Notes: generated from the sequence alone by a model not told the origin. Positions 42,861 to 52,092 are shown, numbered from the stretch's first letter. The stretch is DNA of 64,000 nt from Hyalangium gracile (GCF_020103725.1 NZ_JAHXBG010000003.1:496001-560000), one strand, 5' to 3'. Numbers and translations: made by a program.

Positions 42861-43188
42861 GTTACATTTTTATACCAACGACTCCTTCGTGAGCCATGGG
42901 GGGCGTGTTTTGTGTATGTCTGAGCCGCATCAGCCCTCACCCAGACATGCATCAAGCACGCTGCGCTGGGTAGGCCCGAGTCCCCCCGCGTCACACTGCG
43001 CCCCCGTGAGAAGTGGCTCCTTCTTCCACGTGCCTTTTCACGGCAACGCCGCTATGGAGGGGCGCCGACTCACGACTCCTGAGGAATCCGCTCGAGCACT
43101 GCTCAGACCGTGAAACATTTAATTCAAGCAAAAGGTGCTTATTTAGCAATCTCAGACAATATCTGACCTAGCAGGAGAACTTGGAACG
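42861..43188. promoter_or_regulatory. Divergent intergenic region, AT-rich near the radical SAM gene
   Basis: This 328-bp stretch separates the minus-strand kinase operon from the plus-strand radical SAM gene. Bases 43110-43170 are far more AT-rich than the rest of the window (for example cttatttagcaatctcag, gacaatatctg), as expected for a promoter. AAGCA-N5-TGCTT near 43127 could form a small hairpin. I see no clear -35/-10 pair or sigma-54 site, and no gene. Confidence 0.4.
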
Positions 43189-43221
43189 ATGCACAATTGT
43201 ATTTACACTGCATTTCCATGA
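43189..43221 (+). CDS. Ten-codon upstream ORF, coupled to the radical SAM gene
   Basis: ATG at 43189 follows AGGAGA (43173-43178) by ten bases and encodes MHNCIYTAFP before a TGA that overlaps the ATG of the next gene (43218, ATGA). The radical SAM start has no ribosome-binding site of its own, so translation of this mini-ORF may deliver ribosomes to it. The peptide is too short and featureless to be a modified natural product. Alternatively, translation may start at the TTG at 43197 in the radical SAM frame. Confidence 0.4.
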   Translation: MHNCIYTAFP

Positions 43222-44396
43222 TCCCTCTCAGCCGCCCGCCAGATGTCATCTGGGATGTCACCTATGCGTGCCCGCTGCGCTGCACGCACTGCTACTCGGA
43301 ATCCGGGCGACGCGCGTCTCGGCAGCTGAGACACGAGGAGATGCTGCGCGTGGCGGATGCGCTCATCTCGCTGCGGCCCTCGTCGGTGCAGCTCAGCGGC
43401 GGCGAGCCGATGCTCGTCAAGGGGCTGGTCCAGCTCGCCGAGCGCTTCCAGCAGGCAGGCATCTCGGTGGCGCTCTACACGAGCGGCTGGCTGATGACGC
43501 CGGAGATTGTCCCAGAGCTGTTCCGGGTGTTCTCGCAGATCCACGTCAGCGTGGACGGAGCGACGGCGCGCGTCCACGAGGCCATCCGCGGCCGGGTCGG
43601 CGGCTTCGAGCGCGCCATGCGAGCGCTCACCCTCCTGGACGCCGCGGCGCGCGAGGAGCGGGAGCGCACCGGCAGGTCCGTCACCTTCGGCGTGGACTGC
43701 GTGGTGGTGCGCAGCAACCTCCACCAGCTGGAGGCGTTCTGCACGGACCTGGTGCCGCGCTTCCCGGAGCTGAAGTTCCTCTTCTTCGGGGTGGCCATCC
43801 CCTCGGGGCTGGCGAGCCGGCAGGGCTTCGCCGAGCGCGAGCTGCTGACGGAGGAGCAGCGGCAGCGGCTGATGAACCCGGACTTCGTGGGGCACCTGCG
43901 CTCGCTCGTCCCGCCCTCGGTGCGCATCCGCGTGTCCGACGGCATGGCGCTGCAGATGCACCCGGAGCACCTGGCCCGCGGCCGGGCGGCCCGCTACTCG
44001 ATGCAGGTGGAGCCCGACGGCGCCGTGCGCGGCATGGCCATCTACGAGGGCACCGTGGGCAGCCTGCTGGAGGAGCCCGCGCAGGTGCTCTGGGAGCGAG
44101 TGCTCGCGCGGCCGCATGATCCGTTCGTGGCGGAGACCTTGAGCCCCGTGCGCACGCGGCAGGAGTGGGCGGAGGCGGTGCGCCGCATCGACTACCACTT
44201 CGGCACCGAGGAGGTGCGCGCCCGGATCGACCGCCGGCCGGAGTTCCCCACCCCGCGCCCGCCCATCACCGTGCTGGAGCCGGCCGTGGACTGGGCCAAG
44301 ACGTCGGAGCTGCCCTCGGTGGAGCCGGAGCACCCCGCCCTGGAGGCCTCGGGGCTGGAGTCGAAGCTGGAGTTGGAGCGCCCGTCGCTGACGTGA
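43218..44396 (+). CDS. Radical SAM protein
   Basis: A 392-aa protein with the 4Fe-4S/SAM motif C18-x3-C22-x2-C25 (ACPLRCTHC), the GGEP motif in QLSGGEPML and further TIM-barrel landmarks (VALYTSG, HVSVDGAT). There is no Cys-rich SPASM extension; the last 100 residues include a conserved-looking MQVEPDGAVRGMAIYEGTVGSLLEE followed by a variable tail. Peptide or cofactor modification is the usual role of such proteins, but no precursor peptide or partner enzyme is adjacent. Start at ATG 43218, coupled to the mini-ORF. Confidence 0.82.
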   Translation: MIPLSRPPDVIWDVTYACPLRCTHCYSESGRRASRQLRHEEMLRVADALISLRPSSVQLSGGEPMLVKGLVQLAERFQQAGISVALYTSGWLMTPEIVPELFRVFSQIHVSVDGATARVHEAIRGRVGGFERAMRALTLLDAAAREERERTGRSVTFGVDCVVVRSNLHQLEAFCTDLVPRFPELKFLFFGVAIPSGLASRQGFAERELLTEEQRQRLMNPDFVGHLRSLVPPSVRIRVSDGMALQMHPEHLARGRAARYSMQVEPDGAVRGMAIYEGTVGSLLEEPAQVLWERVLARPHDPFVAETLSPVRTRQEWAEAVRRIDYHFGTEEVRARIDRRPEFPTPRPPITVLEPAVDWAKTSELPSVEPEHPALEASGLESKLELERPSLT

Positions 44397-44418
44397 GGCC
44401 GCAGGCGCTCCCCTGCCC

Positions 44419-46572
44419 TCACTCCGGGGGCAGGGTGATGGTGATGAGCGTGCCCACGCCGGGCTGACTCTCGGTGCGCAGCGTGCCGCCCAGGCTGGTG
44501 ATGATGGCGTGGCTCACCGACAGCCCCATGCCCAGGGCGTTGGGGCGCGTGGTGAAGAAGGGCTCGAAGATGCGCGCCATCACCTCGGGCGTCATCCCCA
44601 CGCCGGTGTCCTGCACCTCGACGATGATCTCCCCGGCGGGGCTGGCGCGGGTGCTCACGCGCAGCACGTTGCGCGCCGCGTCCCGGTCGGACATGGCCTG
44701 CACGGCGTTGAGCAGCACGTTGAGGAACACCTGGCCCAGTCGCGCCTCGTCCGCCTCCACCAGCGGCACGGGCTGGAAGTCCTTCTCCAGGCGGGCGCGG
44801 TGGCGCAAGTCGTTGCGCACCAGCTTCAGGCTGTCCTCCAGCACCTGCTGCACGTCCACCCAGGCGCGGTGGGTGGGGGGCTCGCGCACCAGCAGGTGCA
44901 GATCCTGGACGATGACGCGCAGCCGGTCCGCGCCGTCCCAGGACTCGGTGAGCGCCTCCAGCACCTCGTCGAACTCCTCCAGCGTCTCCTCGCGCCGCTC
45001 GGTGCGCAGCGCCTGGCGCAGCCGGTTGATCTCCTCGCGAGCGAAGGAGAGGTTGGCCATGAGGTAGGCCAGGGGGTTGTTCATCTCGTGGCCCACCCGG
45101 GCGGCCAGCGAGCCCAGGGCGGCCATGCGATCGGCGTGGAGCAGGCGCGCCTCCATCTGCTTGCGCGCCGTCACGTCCTTGGCGAACACGCGGATGACGC
45201 CGGCCTCCTCCATGGAGAAGACCACCAGCTCCCAGTGCTGCTTGGCGACCTCCACCACGGGCGGGGAGCTGCCGGACTCCTCGCGCTGGAGCCACGCCTG
45301 CGCGGCGCCCACCAGCGGGTGCTGCGAGCCGAGCACCATCAGGTCCGGGAAGGCCTTGTGCGCGGCGGGGTTGGCGTAGTGCAGGGTGCCGTTCTGCCCC
45401 AGCTCCAGCATGGGCTCGGGGTGGAGCAGCGGGAAGGAGGCCAGCCGGTACAGCTCCGTCTCCAGGGCGTGCTGCTCGGTGATGTCGCGCACCAGCAGGA
45501 CGGTGCCCGGGGCGGGCTCGCCAGGCGCCGCGGACAGGGGCGAGGCCTCGGCGGCGTACAGTCGCGAGTCCCCGCCCGTCTCCAGGCGGTACTCGGCCCG
45601 GCCGGCGATGCCGTGGTGGCGCGCCTCGCGGGCGAGCGCCTGCAGCGGGGCGGCCGCCTCGGCGGGCAGCACCTGCATCAGCGTCTGGCCCTCCCGGCCG
45701 TGGAAGTCCTGTCCGAAGACGGCGCCCGCGGAGGCGCACAGGCGCAGGAAGCGCTCCTCGCGATCCAGCTCCGCCGCCAGGAACTCGGCGCGCTGGGCCT
45801 GCAGCGCCGGGGGCCGCTGGGCCTGCGTGGCCAGCGCGAAGCCATCGATCATGAAGAGGCCGAGCAGCGGCTGCAGCCCCTCCTGGGTGAGCCCGGTGAG
45901 CGCGGCCACCATGCTGGCCGCATCCGCCTCCGACAGCCGCCGGGTGAGGATGATGCCGTCCGAGAGGGTGGGCTCGGTGTAGCCGAAGGTGGTGAGCAGG
46001 TGCTCGGAGGCGCCCACGCGCTGGGCCAGGCCGGCGCGCACGGTGACTTCGTCCGGGTGGGTGGTGAACAGCGAGGTGACGTCCGCCTCGCCATGGAGCA
46101 CGGCGAGCAGGGCGTTGCGGTAGCTGCCCACGAAGCGCTGCTCGGCGAAGACGTCCTCGAGCACCAGGCCCCGGGCCTCCAGGTGGCGGCGGGCCAGCAG
46201 GTAGCCGCCGGTGGACAGCGGCGCCACCCAGGCGGCGCGAGTGCCCTTCAGCGACTCCAGGGTGACGGGCTTGTCGGCCCGGCAGATGAGGGCGGCGTGG
46301 TAGTACAGGCGCCCGGCCCGGACGGCGCGCAGCACCGCGTGGGCCTGGGGCTCGAAGGCGTTGCACTGCTCGGCGGTGGCCCAGGCCATGTCCACGCGGC
46401 CCGCGGCCAGCTCCTGCTCCACCATCTCGTAGGTGCGCGCCACCTCGACCACGATGGGACGGCCGGCTCTCTGGGAGAGCAATCTCCCGAAGAACTCGAT
46501 CCTCACGTGCTCCTTGACCTCACCCAGGGAGGGATAGATGAGGAATCGGATGGGAGGACTCAGCGATGACAA
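44419..46572 (-). CDS. Histidine kinase with PhnD-like binding-protein domain
   Basis: A 717-aa protein. Residues 8-245 resemble a phosphate/phosphonate (PhnD-type) periplasmic binding protein (IRFLIYPSLGEVKEH, GRVDMAWATAEQCNAFE, STGGYLLARR, GSYRNALLAVLHGEADV). PAS-like segments follow at about 275-460 (VLLVRDITEQ, FAKDVTARK), then HisKA with LGSLAARVGHEMNNPLAY and HATPase with VQDTGVGMTPE. No signal peptide or membrane helix is visible, so the binding domain would be cytoplasmic. The TTG at 46572 was chosen because AGGAG lies six bases upstream; a TTG at 46677 extends the frame without support. Confidence 0.82.
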   Translation of the reverse strand: MSSLSPPIRFLIYPSLGEVKEHVRIEFFGRLLSQRAGRPIVVEVARTYEMVEQELAAGRVDMAWATAEQCNAFEPQAHAVLRAVRAGRLYYHAALICRADKPVTLESLKGTRAAWVAPLSTGGYLLARRHLEARGLVLEDVFAEQRFVGSYRNALLAVLHGEADVTSLFTTHPDEVTVRAGLAQRVGASEHLLTTFGYTEPTLSDGIILTRRLSEADAASMVAALTGLTQEGLQPLLGLFMIDGFALATQAQRPPALQAQRAEFLAAELDREERFLRLCASAGAVFGQDFHGREGQTLMQVLPAEAAAPLQALAREARHHGIAGRAEYRLETGGDSRLYAAEASPLSAAPGEPAPGTVLLVRDITEQHALETELYRLASFPLLHPEPMLELGQNGTLHYANPAAHKAFPDLMVLGSQHPLVGAAQAWLQREESGSSPPVVEVAKQHWELVVFSMEEAGVIRVFAKDVTARKQMEARLLHADRMAALGSLAARVGHEMNNPLAYLMANLSFAREEINRLRQALRTERREETLEEFDEVLEALTESWDGADRLRVIVQDLHLLVREPPTHRAWVDVQQVLEDSLKLVRNDLRHRARLEKDFQPVPLVEADEARLGQVFLNVLLNAVQAMSDRDAARNVLRVSTRASPAGEIIVEVQDTGVGMTPEVMARIFEPFFTTRPNALGMGLSVSHAIITSLGGTLRTESQPGVGTLITITLPPE

Positions 46573-46799
46573 ACCGTTCTCCTGCCCCAGGGTCTCCCGC
46601 GGACCCGACGCTGCAATTATCGGAGCATGCCGAACGTCCCGCCGCGAATACACGATGATCTCGGCTCCCCGACTCAACCTGCTTCACCCGGAGCGTAATA
46701 CCAGGGGCTGAGAAGAAGTCACGGTTGACCCCGCTGGGGCCGATTTCACCATCGGGTGACGCCTTGGGGGGTGGGATGTACCCCGGTCTTCCCAGGGGC

Positions 46800-47438
46800 T
46801 CAGTGGAGCTTGGGAGTGCGTGCTCCGGCCTCGCGCGCCACGCGGGGCTTGGGCGTCACCATGCGGGCGATGCCGTAGAAGAGTTGATCCTCGGTGTAGA
46901 CCTTTCTCACGCGCGAGTGACCTGGGACATAGGAAGAGCCGGGGCGCTCCAGCCACTGGAGCACCCGCACCTCGCCGCGGTGGGCGAAGGCGGCCTTGAG
47001 CTCGGGGGGACACTCCTTGAGGTAGCGGCGCACCAGGGGCCGGAGGCGACGGGCGAAGTACTTGCCCAGCACGTCGTGCCGCCGCCCGGCGTGCAGCGTC
47101 CCGTCGAAGCGGCGCGAGCAGTGGAACAGCTCGTGGATGACGGTCTCGATGCGGGCCTTGGCGGTGGAGCCGCGGAAGAAGAGCGGGCGCAGGGTGATGC
47201 AGTAGAGCATCCGCCGGCCGCGGATGCGGATGACGGGCTTGCGGCGGCCGGTCCGGTCCGTGCTCTTGCCGCCGCGGAAGCACAGGGGCTTGACGGTGCC
47301 GCGCGAGGCCCGACGCGCTTCTCCGGCCACCACGAGGATGCGGCTGGCCCTCACGTGGCCGAACTCCGGCATACGGGTGGCGATGTCGCGGATGAGGGCG
47401 CGGAGCGCCTTGTTGAAGTTGGGGCGGCGTGGGGCCAC
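46800..47438 (-). CDS. Putative zinc metallopeptidase
   Basis: A 212-aa, very basic protein with a zincin motif HELFH at residues 102-106, preceded by a hydrophobic helix (ARIETVIHELFH). Upstream strands (LYCITLRPLFFRG) and the GRRHD segment, which may give the third ligand, fit a small HExxH peptidase. No signal peptide, so it is intracellular or non-classically exported. The gene is divergent from the LEA-type lipoprotein gene by 66 bp. Target unknown. Confidence 0.7.
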   Translation of the reverse strand: MAPRRPNFNKALRALIRDIATRMPEFGHVRASRILVVAGEARRASRGTVKPLCFRGGKSTDRTGRRKPVIRIRGRRMLYCITLRPLFFRGSTAKARIETVIHELFHCSRRFDGTLHAGRRHDVLGKYFARRLRPLVRRYLKECPPELKAAFAHRGEVRVLQWLERPGSSYVPGHSRVRKVYTEDQLFYGIARMVTPKPRVAREAGARTPKLH

Positions 47439-47504
47439 GAGTGGTGGACAGTCTAGCGGAAATCCTCTTGGGAGCAGCCCGCCAGCCCCTCACAATGTTG
47501 GCCT

Positions 47505-48341
47505 GTGAAGCCCTCTACCCTCTCCAAGACCCTGGTCCCCGCCCTGCTGGGCGCTCTCTGGCTCGGCTGTGCCTCGGCCCCCGCTCGGCCGGAGACGCCC
47601 CCCGCCCTCACCCTCCAGGAGGCCACCGTGCCCACCCAGGGGCTGACGGAGGCCACCGTCCGCTACGCCGGCCAGGTGGTGAGCCCCGTGCCCGGCGTCA
47701 TCGAGAAGGCCGACTACGAGCTCGTCTCCGACGGGCAGGTGGTGAAGACGGGGACGGCCTCGCTCGACGTCCCGGTGACGCCCAACCAGCCCACCTCCTT
47801 CTCCTTCGAGGAGCGCGCCGCCTACGTGCGCGGCCCGGACGACCTGAAGGCGATGAGCGAGCGGGGCGGCTCGCTGCTGCTGGCGCTGCGCGGCACGCTG
47901 ACGGTGCGCTCGGGCCAGCAGGTGGAGACGCTGCCGTTCGCCGCTTCGCGCTCGGTGCGGGTGCCTCGGCTGCCGGAGGTGGTGCTGGAGAGCATGGACG
48001 CGGCGCGCTACTCGGACACGGAGGTGGGCCTCACCTTCCGGGTGGGGGTGAAGAACCCCAACCCCTTCCCGCTGCGCCTGGACCAGCTCACCTATGAATT
48101 GCAGGTGAATGGCAAGTCGCTGGGCACCGGCCAGCTGACCAAGGCGGACACCGTGGACGCGTCCGCCACGGGCGTCTATCCGCTGGAGGCCTCGGTGTCG
48201 GCCGCCACGTGGGGCCCGGAGGTGAAGAAGCTCATCGCCAAGAACGTGCTCACCTACACGCTCGCGGGCCAGCTGAAGGGCCCGCTGCTCGAGCAGCCGT
48301 ACTCGCTCATCGGGGACGTGCGGCTCAACGTCTCCAAGTAG
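47505..48341 (+). CDS. LEA type-2 family lipoprotein
   Basis: A 278-aa precursor with lipobox WLGC (Cys22). Two tandem LEA type-2 (WHy-like) beta domains follow: residues 40-150, and 155-275 with EVGLTFRVGVKNPNPFPLRLDQLTYELQVNG, the family's NPNPFP signature. These proteins are usually envelope-located and linked to desiccation or stress. GTG start; the next gene, aat, follows within 26 bp. A second, single-domain member is encoded at 53703. Confidence 0.82.
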   Translation: MKPSTLSKTLVPALLGALWLGCASAPARPETPPALTLQEATVPTQGLTEATVRYAGQVVSPVPGVIEKADYELVSDGQVVKTGTASLDVPVTPNQPTSFSFEERAAYVRGPDDLKAMSERGGSLLLALRGTLTVRSGQQVETLPFAASRSVRVPRLPEVVLESMDAARYSDTEVGLTFRVGVKNPNPFPLRLDQLTYELQVNGKSLGTGQLTKADTVDASATGVYPLEASVSAATWGPEVKKLIAKNVLTYTLAGQLKGPLLEQPYSLIGDVRLNVSK

Positions 48342-48367
48342 CGGCCGGCTCCCGGTAGGCTTCGGCC

Positions 48368-49051
48368 GTGCCCATCTACCTGCTCGATCCCGAGGATCCG
48401 GAGGCCTTCCCCCCGCCCGAGAAGGCGGACCGCAGCGGCGTGCTGGCGGTGGGTGGCGACCTGAGCCCGGAGCGGCTGCTGTCCGCGTACTCGCGCGGCA
48501 TCTTCCCCTGGCCCGTGGAGGGCCAGCCCCTGCTGTGGCACTCGCCGGATCCGCGCTTCGTGCTGGAGCCGGCGAAGCTCCACGTGGGCCGCAGCCTGCG
48601 CAAGACGATGAAGGCGGGCACCTACGAGGTGCGCTGGGACACGGCCTTCGCGGAGGTCATCGCCGCGTGCTCGGAGACGCCGCGGCCCGGCCAGGCGGGC
48701 ACGTGGATCACCGACGAGATGCGCGAGGCGTACATCACGCTGCACCGGCTGGGCTTCGCGCACTCCATCGAGTCCTGGGAGGGAGGCCGGCTGAAGGGGG
48801 GCCTCTATGGCGTCTCGCTGGGCGCGGCCTTCTTCGGCGAGAGCATGTTCGCGCACGGGCCGGACGCCTCGAAGGTGGCCTTCGCGACGGCCGTGGAGCG
48901 CTTCGCACAGTGGGGCTTCCACTTCGTGGACTGCCAGGTGGAGACCGAGCACCTGGCCCGCTTCGGCGCCGAGCACTGGCCCCGCCGCCGCTTCCTCACC
49001 GCGCTGAAGAAGGCGCTCGGGGAGCCCACCCGCCGCGGGCCGTGGACCTGA
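48368..49051 (+). CDS. aat: Leucyl/phenylalanyl-tRNA-protein transferase
   Basis: A 227-aa protein of normal length for Aat, which adds Leu or Phe to N-terminal Lys/Arg of proteins and so feeds them to ClpS/ClpAP. Diagnostic blocks are FPPPEKADRSGVLAVGGDL near the N-terminus, YSRGIFPWP, WHSPDPRFVL, TWITDEMREAYITLH, GGLYGVSLGAAFFGESMF and FVDCQVETEHLARFGA. GTG start. Its stop is 3 bp from the stop of the convergent 543-aa gene. Confidence 0.93.
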   Translation: MPIYLLDPEDPEAFPPPEKADRSGVLAVGGDLSPERLLSAYSRGIFPWPVEGQPLLWHSPDPRFVLEPAKLHVGRSLRKTMKAGTYEVRWDTAFAEVIAACSETPRPGQAGTWITDEMREAYITLHRLGFAHSIESWEGGRLKGGLYGVSLGAAFFGESMFAHGPDASKVAFATAVERFAQWGFHFVDCQVETEHLARFGAEHWPRRRFLTALKKALGEPTRRGPWT

Positions 49052-49054
49052 GGC

Positions 49055-50686
49055 TCAGTCCGAGGCGGAGGCGCCCTCGCGGCTCCTGAGCTTCTGGGCA
49101 CGCGCCTCGCGGAGGAGCTGTCGGGCCACCTCCTCGGCGGAGCGCGGCTTGCCACACTCCTCGGGCTTCACGTCCTGCATGTAGAGGACAGGCCTGGGCG
49201 CGCAGACGGGGACGTTCCGGGAGGGAGTGGCGAGCACCGCCTGGAGGAGCCGCTCCGCCTCGCTCCAGTCCTTCTCGTCCCTGGCGAGGAGGGCGAGCCG
49301 GAGCATGCCCTCGAGGAGCAGCGAGTCGGTGCCGAGCCGCCGGAGGATGCCCGACTCTTCCAGCCCCGCCACGCCGATGCTGTACAGCCGGGTGGCCAGC
49401 TCCCGGTCCTGGAGCTGCTCGGCCATCAGCCCGAGCATGATCAACGCCTCGGGACAGCCGCTGCGCAGCTCGCCCTCGGTGCTGGAGGGCAGCTCGAGCA
49501 GGGCCGCGCTCGCCTTTCCGGCCGAGCGCAACAGGCGCTCCAGGCTCCGCGCGGCCCGGGCGCGGGTCGGCTCGCCGGGGTCCGCGCAGAACGGCACCGT
49601 CTGCCAGAAGTCCTGGAGGGCCTCGAGCCCGTTCATCAACACGGGAAAAGCGCTCTGGGTGCGCAGCAGCTCATCGCGCTGGACGAGCGTCTCGGCGAGC
49701 TGCCTGGCGGTCCCTCCCTGCTCGTAGAGGTGCACGAGGGCGAACATCCGGGCGTATGGGGAGGGGTGGGGCTGCTCGAACATCTTCAAGGCGTAGGCCC
49801 CCGCCTCCTCGGGCATCCGACTGGAGAGCGCGCGGAGGATGGCGACGTCCCGCTCCGGCTCCGCGAAGGCGAGCCGGCGCAGGAACTGGAGGTCCAGCTC
49901 GGCGCCGGTGGAGCCCAGCGCCGTCACGGCGATGGGGAGGATGGCGCGCGGCGTCTTGGGATCGCCCAGCACATCCATCCAGAAGCGGGGAACCTCGTAT
50001 ATCACCTTCGAGCGGTCCTCCCGGGAGGTGCCCCAGAGCTCGTCCACGATGCGCAGGCGGGTGAGCGGATCCTCTTCCTGGCGGTACAGCTTGATGAGCT
50101 CCATCGGGGGCCTGGAGAGCACCGCGGGAAACCGGTCCATCTGCCCCAGGGAGGAGATCACGAAGGCGACGTACCGGGACTCGCGGGAGAAGCCGACCGG
50201 AGCCCCGACGGGGACCACGAAGGAGAAGGTGCTGCCCTCCACCTCCAGCTGGTCCGCCCACGCCTTGTCCCCGCATCGCTCCCAGTCGCGGGGGATCCGC
50301 GCGATCTCGGAGCGGGTCAGCACGTTCTCGAAGGGCCAGGAGCCGAGCGTCTCGCCGGCACTGCCATGAAGCACGAACTTCGCGCGAGGCCGGCTGATGA
50401 CCAGGACGGCGGTCCCGTCATGGGAGATGAGGACGTCCTCGGAGGGCAGGAGCTGATCGACGGTGTGACTCCAGAGGACCTTCCCCGATCGCCGGTCCCG
50501 GAGGCCGAGCCGGGCGTCGGTGATGACCCCCGGTGCGGACTCCTTCATGCTCAGCTCGAAGCGTCCATCCGGCGAGCGCTTCGTCCAGGACTTGAGCTCC
50601 GGCGGACGGCACGCCAGCGCCACACGGGGCCCGATGAGGACCAGGACCGCCAGCACCAGGCACCAGGGCATCGAGCGTCGAGCCAT
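49055..50686 (-). CDS. Exported hypothetical protein, 543 aa
   Basis: Signal peptide (LIGPRVALAC). Residues 30-180 are beta-rich with WD-like character (SPDGRFELSMKES, LWSHTVDQLLPSEDVLISHD, SRYVAFVISS). Residues 190-540 are helical repeats of HEAT/TPR type (ALKMFEQPHPSPYARMFALVHL, RDEKDWSEAERLLQAVLATP). The combination is common in myxobacteria but I know no function. It likely sits in the periplasm. The gene lies downstream of no obvious operon partner. Confidence 0.7.
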   Translation of the reverse strand: MARRSMPWCLVLAVLVLIGPRVALACRPPELKSWTKRSPDGRFELSMKESAPGVITDARLGLRDRRSGKVLWSHTVDQLLPSEDVLISHDGTAVLVISRPRAKFVLHGSAGETLGSWPFENVLTRSEIARIPRDWERCGDKAWADQLEVEGSTFSFVVPVGAPVGFSRESRYVAFVISSLGQMDRFPAVLSRPPMELIKLYRQEEDPLTRLRIVDELWGTSREDRSKVIYEVPRFWMDVLGDPKTPRAILPIAVTALGSTGAELDLQFLRRLAFAEPERDVAILRALSSRMPEEAGAYALKMFEQPHPSPYARMFALVHLYEQGGTARQLAETLVQRDELLRTQSAFPVLMNGLEALQDFWQTVPFCADPGEPTRARAARSLERLLRSAGKASAALLELPSSTEGELRSGCPEALIMLGLMAEQLQDRELATRLYSIGVAGLEESGILRRLGTDSLLLEGMLRLALLARDEKDWSEAERLLQAVLATPSRNVPVCAPRPVLYMQDVKPEECGKPRSAEEVARQLLREARAQKLRSREGASASD

Positions 50687-50719
50687 GGCCCCGAGGCTAG
50701 CCTTGCTCGGTGAGCCCTG

Positions 50720-51292
50720 TCACGGCGCGGCCGGGTCGCCTTGTCGGCCGAAGCCGCCGGGCACCACGTAGACATAGATGGGGGTGCGGTACAGGTCATC
50801 GACCACGAGCGTGCGCAGCGGCTTCCAGCCTCGCAGCGCGAAGGTGTGGCTGAGGACGCGTGTGCCGGGAGACAGCTCCGCCAGCAGCTTGGGAGCCAGC
50901 CGGCTCATGGCGCCCGGGTAGAGGTAGGAGACGACGACCGCCGCGCCCGAGAACGAGGCCCGAAGGAAGTCCTGGCGCCGGAGCTCGAGGTTGGCGCGAG
51001 GCGCGAGGCGCTGACGCAGCCAGCAGAAGGCGAACGGGAGCGGAGACAGCTCGAAGGCCACCACCTTCGCCCGAGGGCAGCGGTCCGCCAGGGCGAAGGC
51101 GAGCGTCCCCCACCCGGCGCCGAGCTCGAGGATGGTGCCCTCGAGGTCCGGCTCGAGCAGGGGCAGCAGCTGGCGGCGGACCTTGCCCAGGGTGGGCATG
51201 GGGGAGATGCCGGTCCTCAGCGTATAGAGGACGATGGACAGCATCCCTCCGAGGAGGAGGGCCCCCAGGAGCAGGCCGAGCGCTCCCGTCAC
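50720..51292 (-). CDS. Membrane-anchored class I SAM-dependent methyltransferase
   Basis: A 190-aa protein beginning with one transmembrane helix (GALGLLLGALLLGGMLSIVLY), then a Rossmann methyltransferase fold with SAM motif ILELGAGWGTLAFAL near residue 60, an acidic strand end (VVAFELSP) and VVSYLYPGAM. The fold resembles small methyltransferases acting on lipids or membrane substrates. The GTG start overlaps the stop of the upstream gene (GTGA), so the two are translationally coupled. A longer frame to 52009 would overlap that gene completely. Confidence 0.8.
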   Translation of the reverse strand: MTGALGLLLGALLLGGMLSIVLYTLRTGISPMPTLGKVRRQLLPLLEPDLEGTILELGAGWGTLAFALADRCPRAKVVAFELSPLPFAFCWLRQRLAPRANLELRRQDFLRASFSGAAVVVSYLYPGAMSRLAPKLLAELSPGTRVLSHTFALRGWKPLRTLVVDDLYRTPIYVYVVPGGFGRQGDPAAP

Positions 51293-52092
51293 TTCGTCGG
51301 CGCCCCGCGCTTGCGCTTGCCGGGTGTCCGCGGCTCCTCGGTCGGTGCCGCCCCCGCGTCCACGGGCCCGGTGCCCGCGTCGGGTGTAGCCTCTGGCGTG
51401 AGGACCTTCACACGGTCCTCCAGCGGGACGCGGCCCACGGACTGGCGGAACAGCTCCCAGAGGGCGCGCCGGTGGGCCTCGGGGGTGGACGTCCCCTGAA
51501 GGACGATGCCCGCGCCGCTGTAGCGCGCCTCCAGCCCCAGCTCCTTCAAGCGGTCCGTCACGGCCGAGAGCTGCTCCTGGAGCATGGGCAGCTCGAAGGT
51601 GACCTCCAGCTCTCGCGCCAGCCAGGCATCCGTCTGGAAGAGGGACAGGAGGGCCTTGCGACAGGCGCTGTCCTTCACGGTGGCGAGGAGCAGGCGCTCG
51701 GAGCCCTCGTTGGCCTGGAGCCCGGGACAGGCCTTGCGGGCGGCGGCGAGCAGCTCCGGCGCGGGCTCGGGCGTGTGGCGGGAGCCCGGCGCGGTGACGA
51801 CGAGGCGCCAGACGCCCATCTTGCCCTCGGCATAGAGGAGCATGAGGGTGCTCCCGGGGCGCTTGCCGGTGATGAGCAGCTCGTTGCTGCCGGAGAGCAG
51901 CTCCACGGTGGCCACGGAGGGGTCCTCCACGTCCACCCAGTCCACGGCGGTGAGCTTGTGGAAGCGGTCCGCCCCGGTCTCCACGGGAAAGACGAGGTCC
52001 ACCGGCCATGCGAGGGCTTGCAGGGGCAGGAACAGGAGAGCGGCAAGCAGGACGCCCCCCAGCCCCGTCCTGAAGGGCACAGGTGCGAACAT
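51289..52092 (-). CDS. Exported protein with pilus-assembly (RcpA/CpaC N-terminal) domain
   Basis: A 267-aa precursor with signal peptide (LPLQALAWP). Residues 35-100 (VDWVDVEDPSVATVELLSGS, NELLITGKRPGSTLMLLY) match the N-terminal domain found before secretins in tight-adherence pilus systems. A Cys-containing middle domain, a BON-like stretch (TDRLKELGLEARYSGAGIVLQG) and a Pro/Lys tail follow, but no secretin. GGAGG lies five bases before the ATG. Coupled to the membrane-anchored methyltransferase; no other pilus genes are near, so the role is open. Confidence 0.75.
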   Translation of the reverse strand: MFAPVPFRTGLGGVLLAALLFLPLQALAWPVDLVFPVETGADRFHKLTAVDWVDVEDPSVATVELLSGSNELLITGKRPGSTLMLLYAEGKMGVWRLVVTAPGSRHTPEPAPELLAAARKACPGLQANEGSERLLLATVKDSACRKALLSLFQTDAWLARELEVTFELPMLQEQLSAVTDRLKELGLEARYSGAGIVLQGTSTPEAHRRALWELFRQSVGRVPLEDRVKVLTPEATPDAGTGPVDAGAAPTEEPRTPGKRKRGAPTK

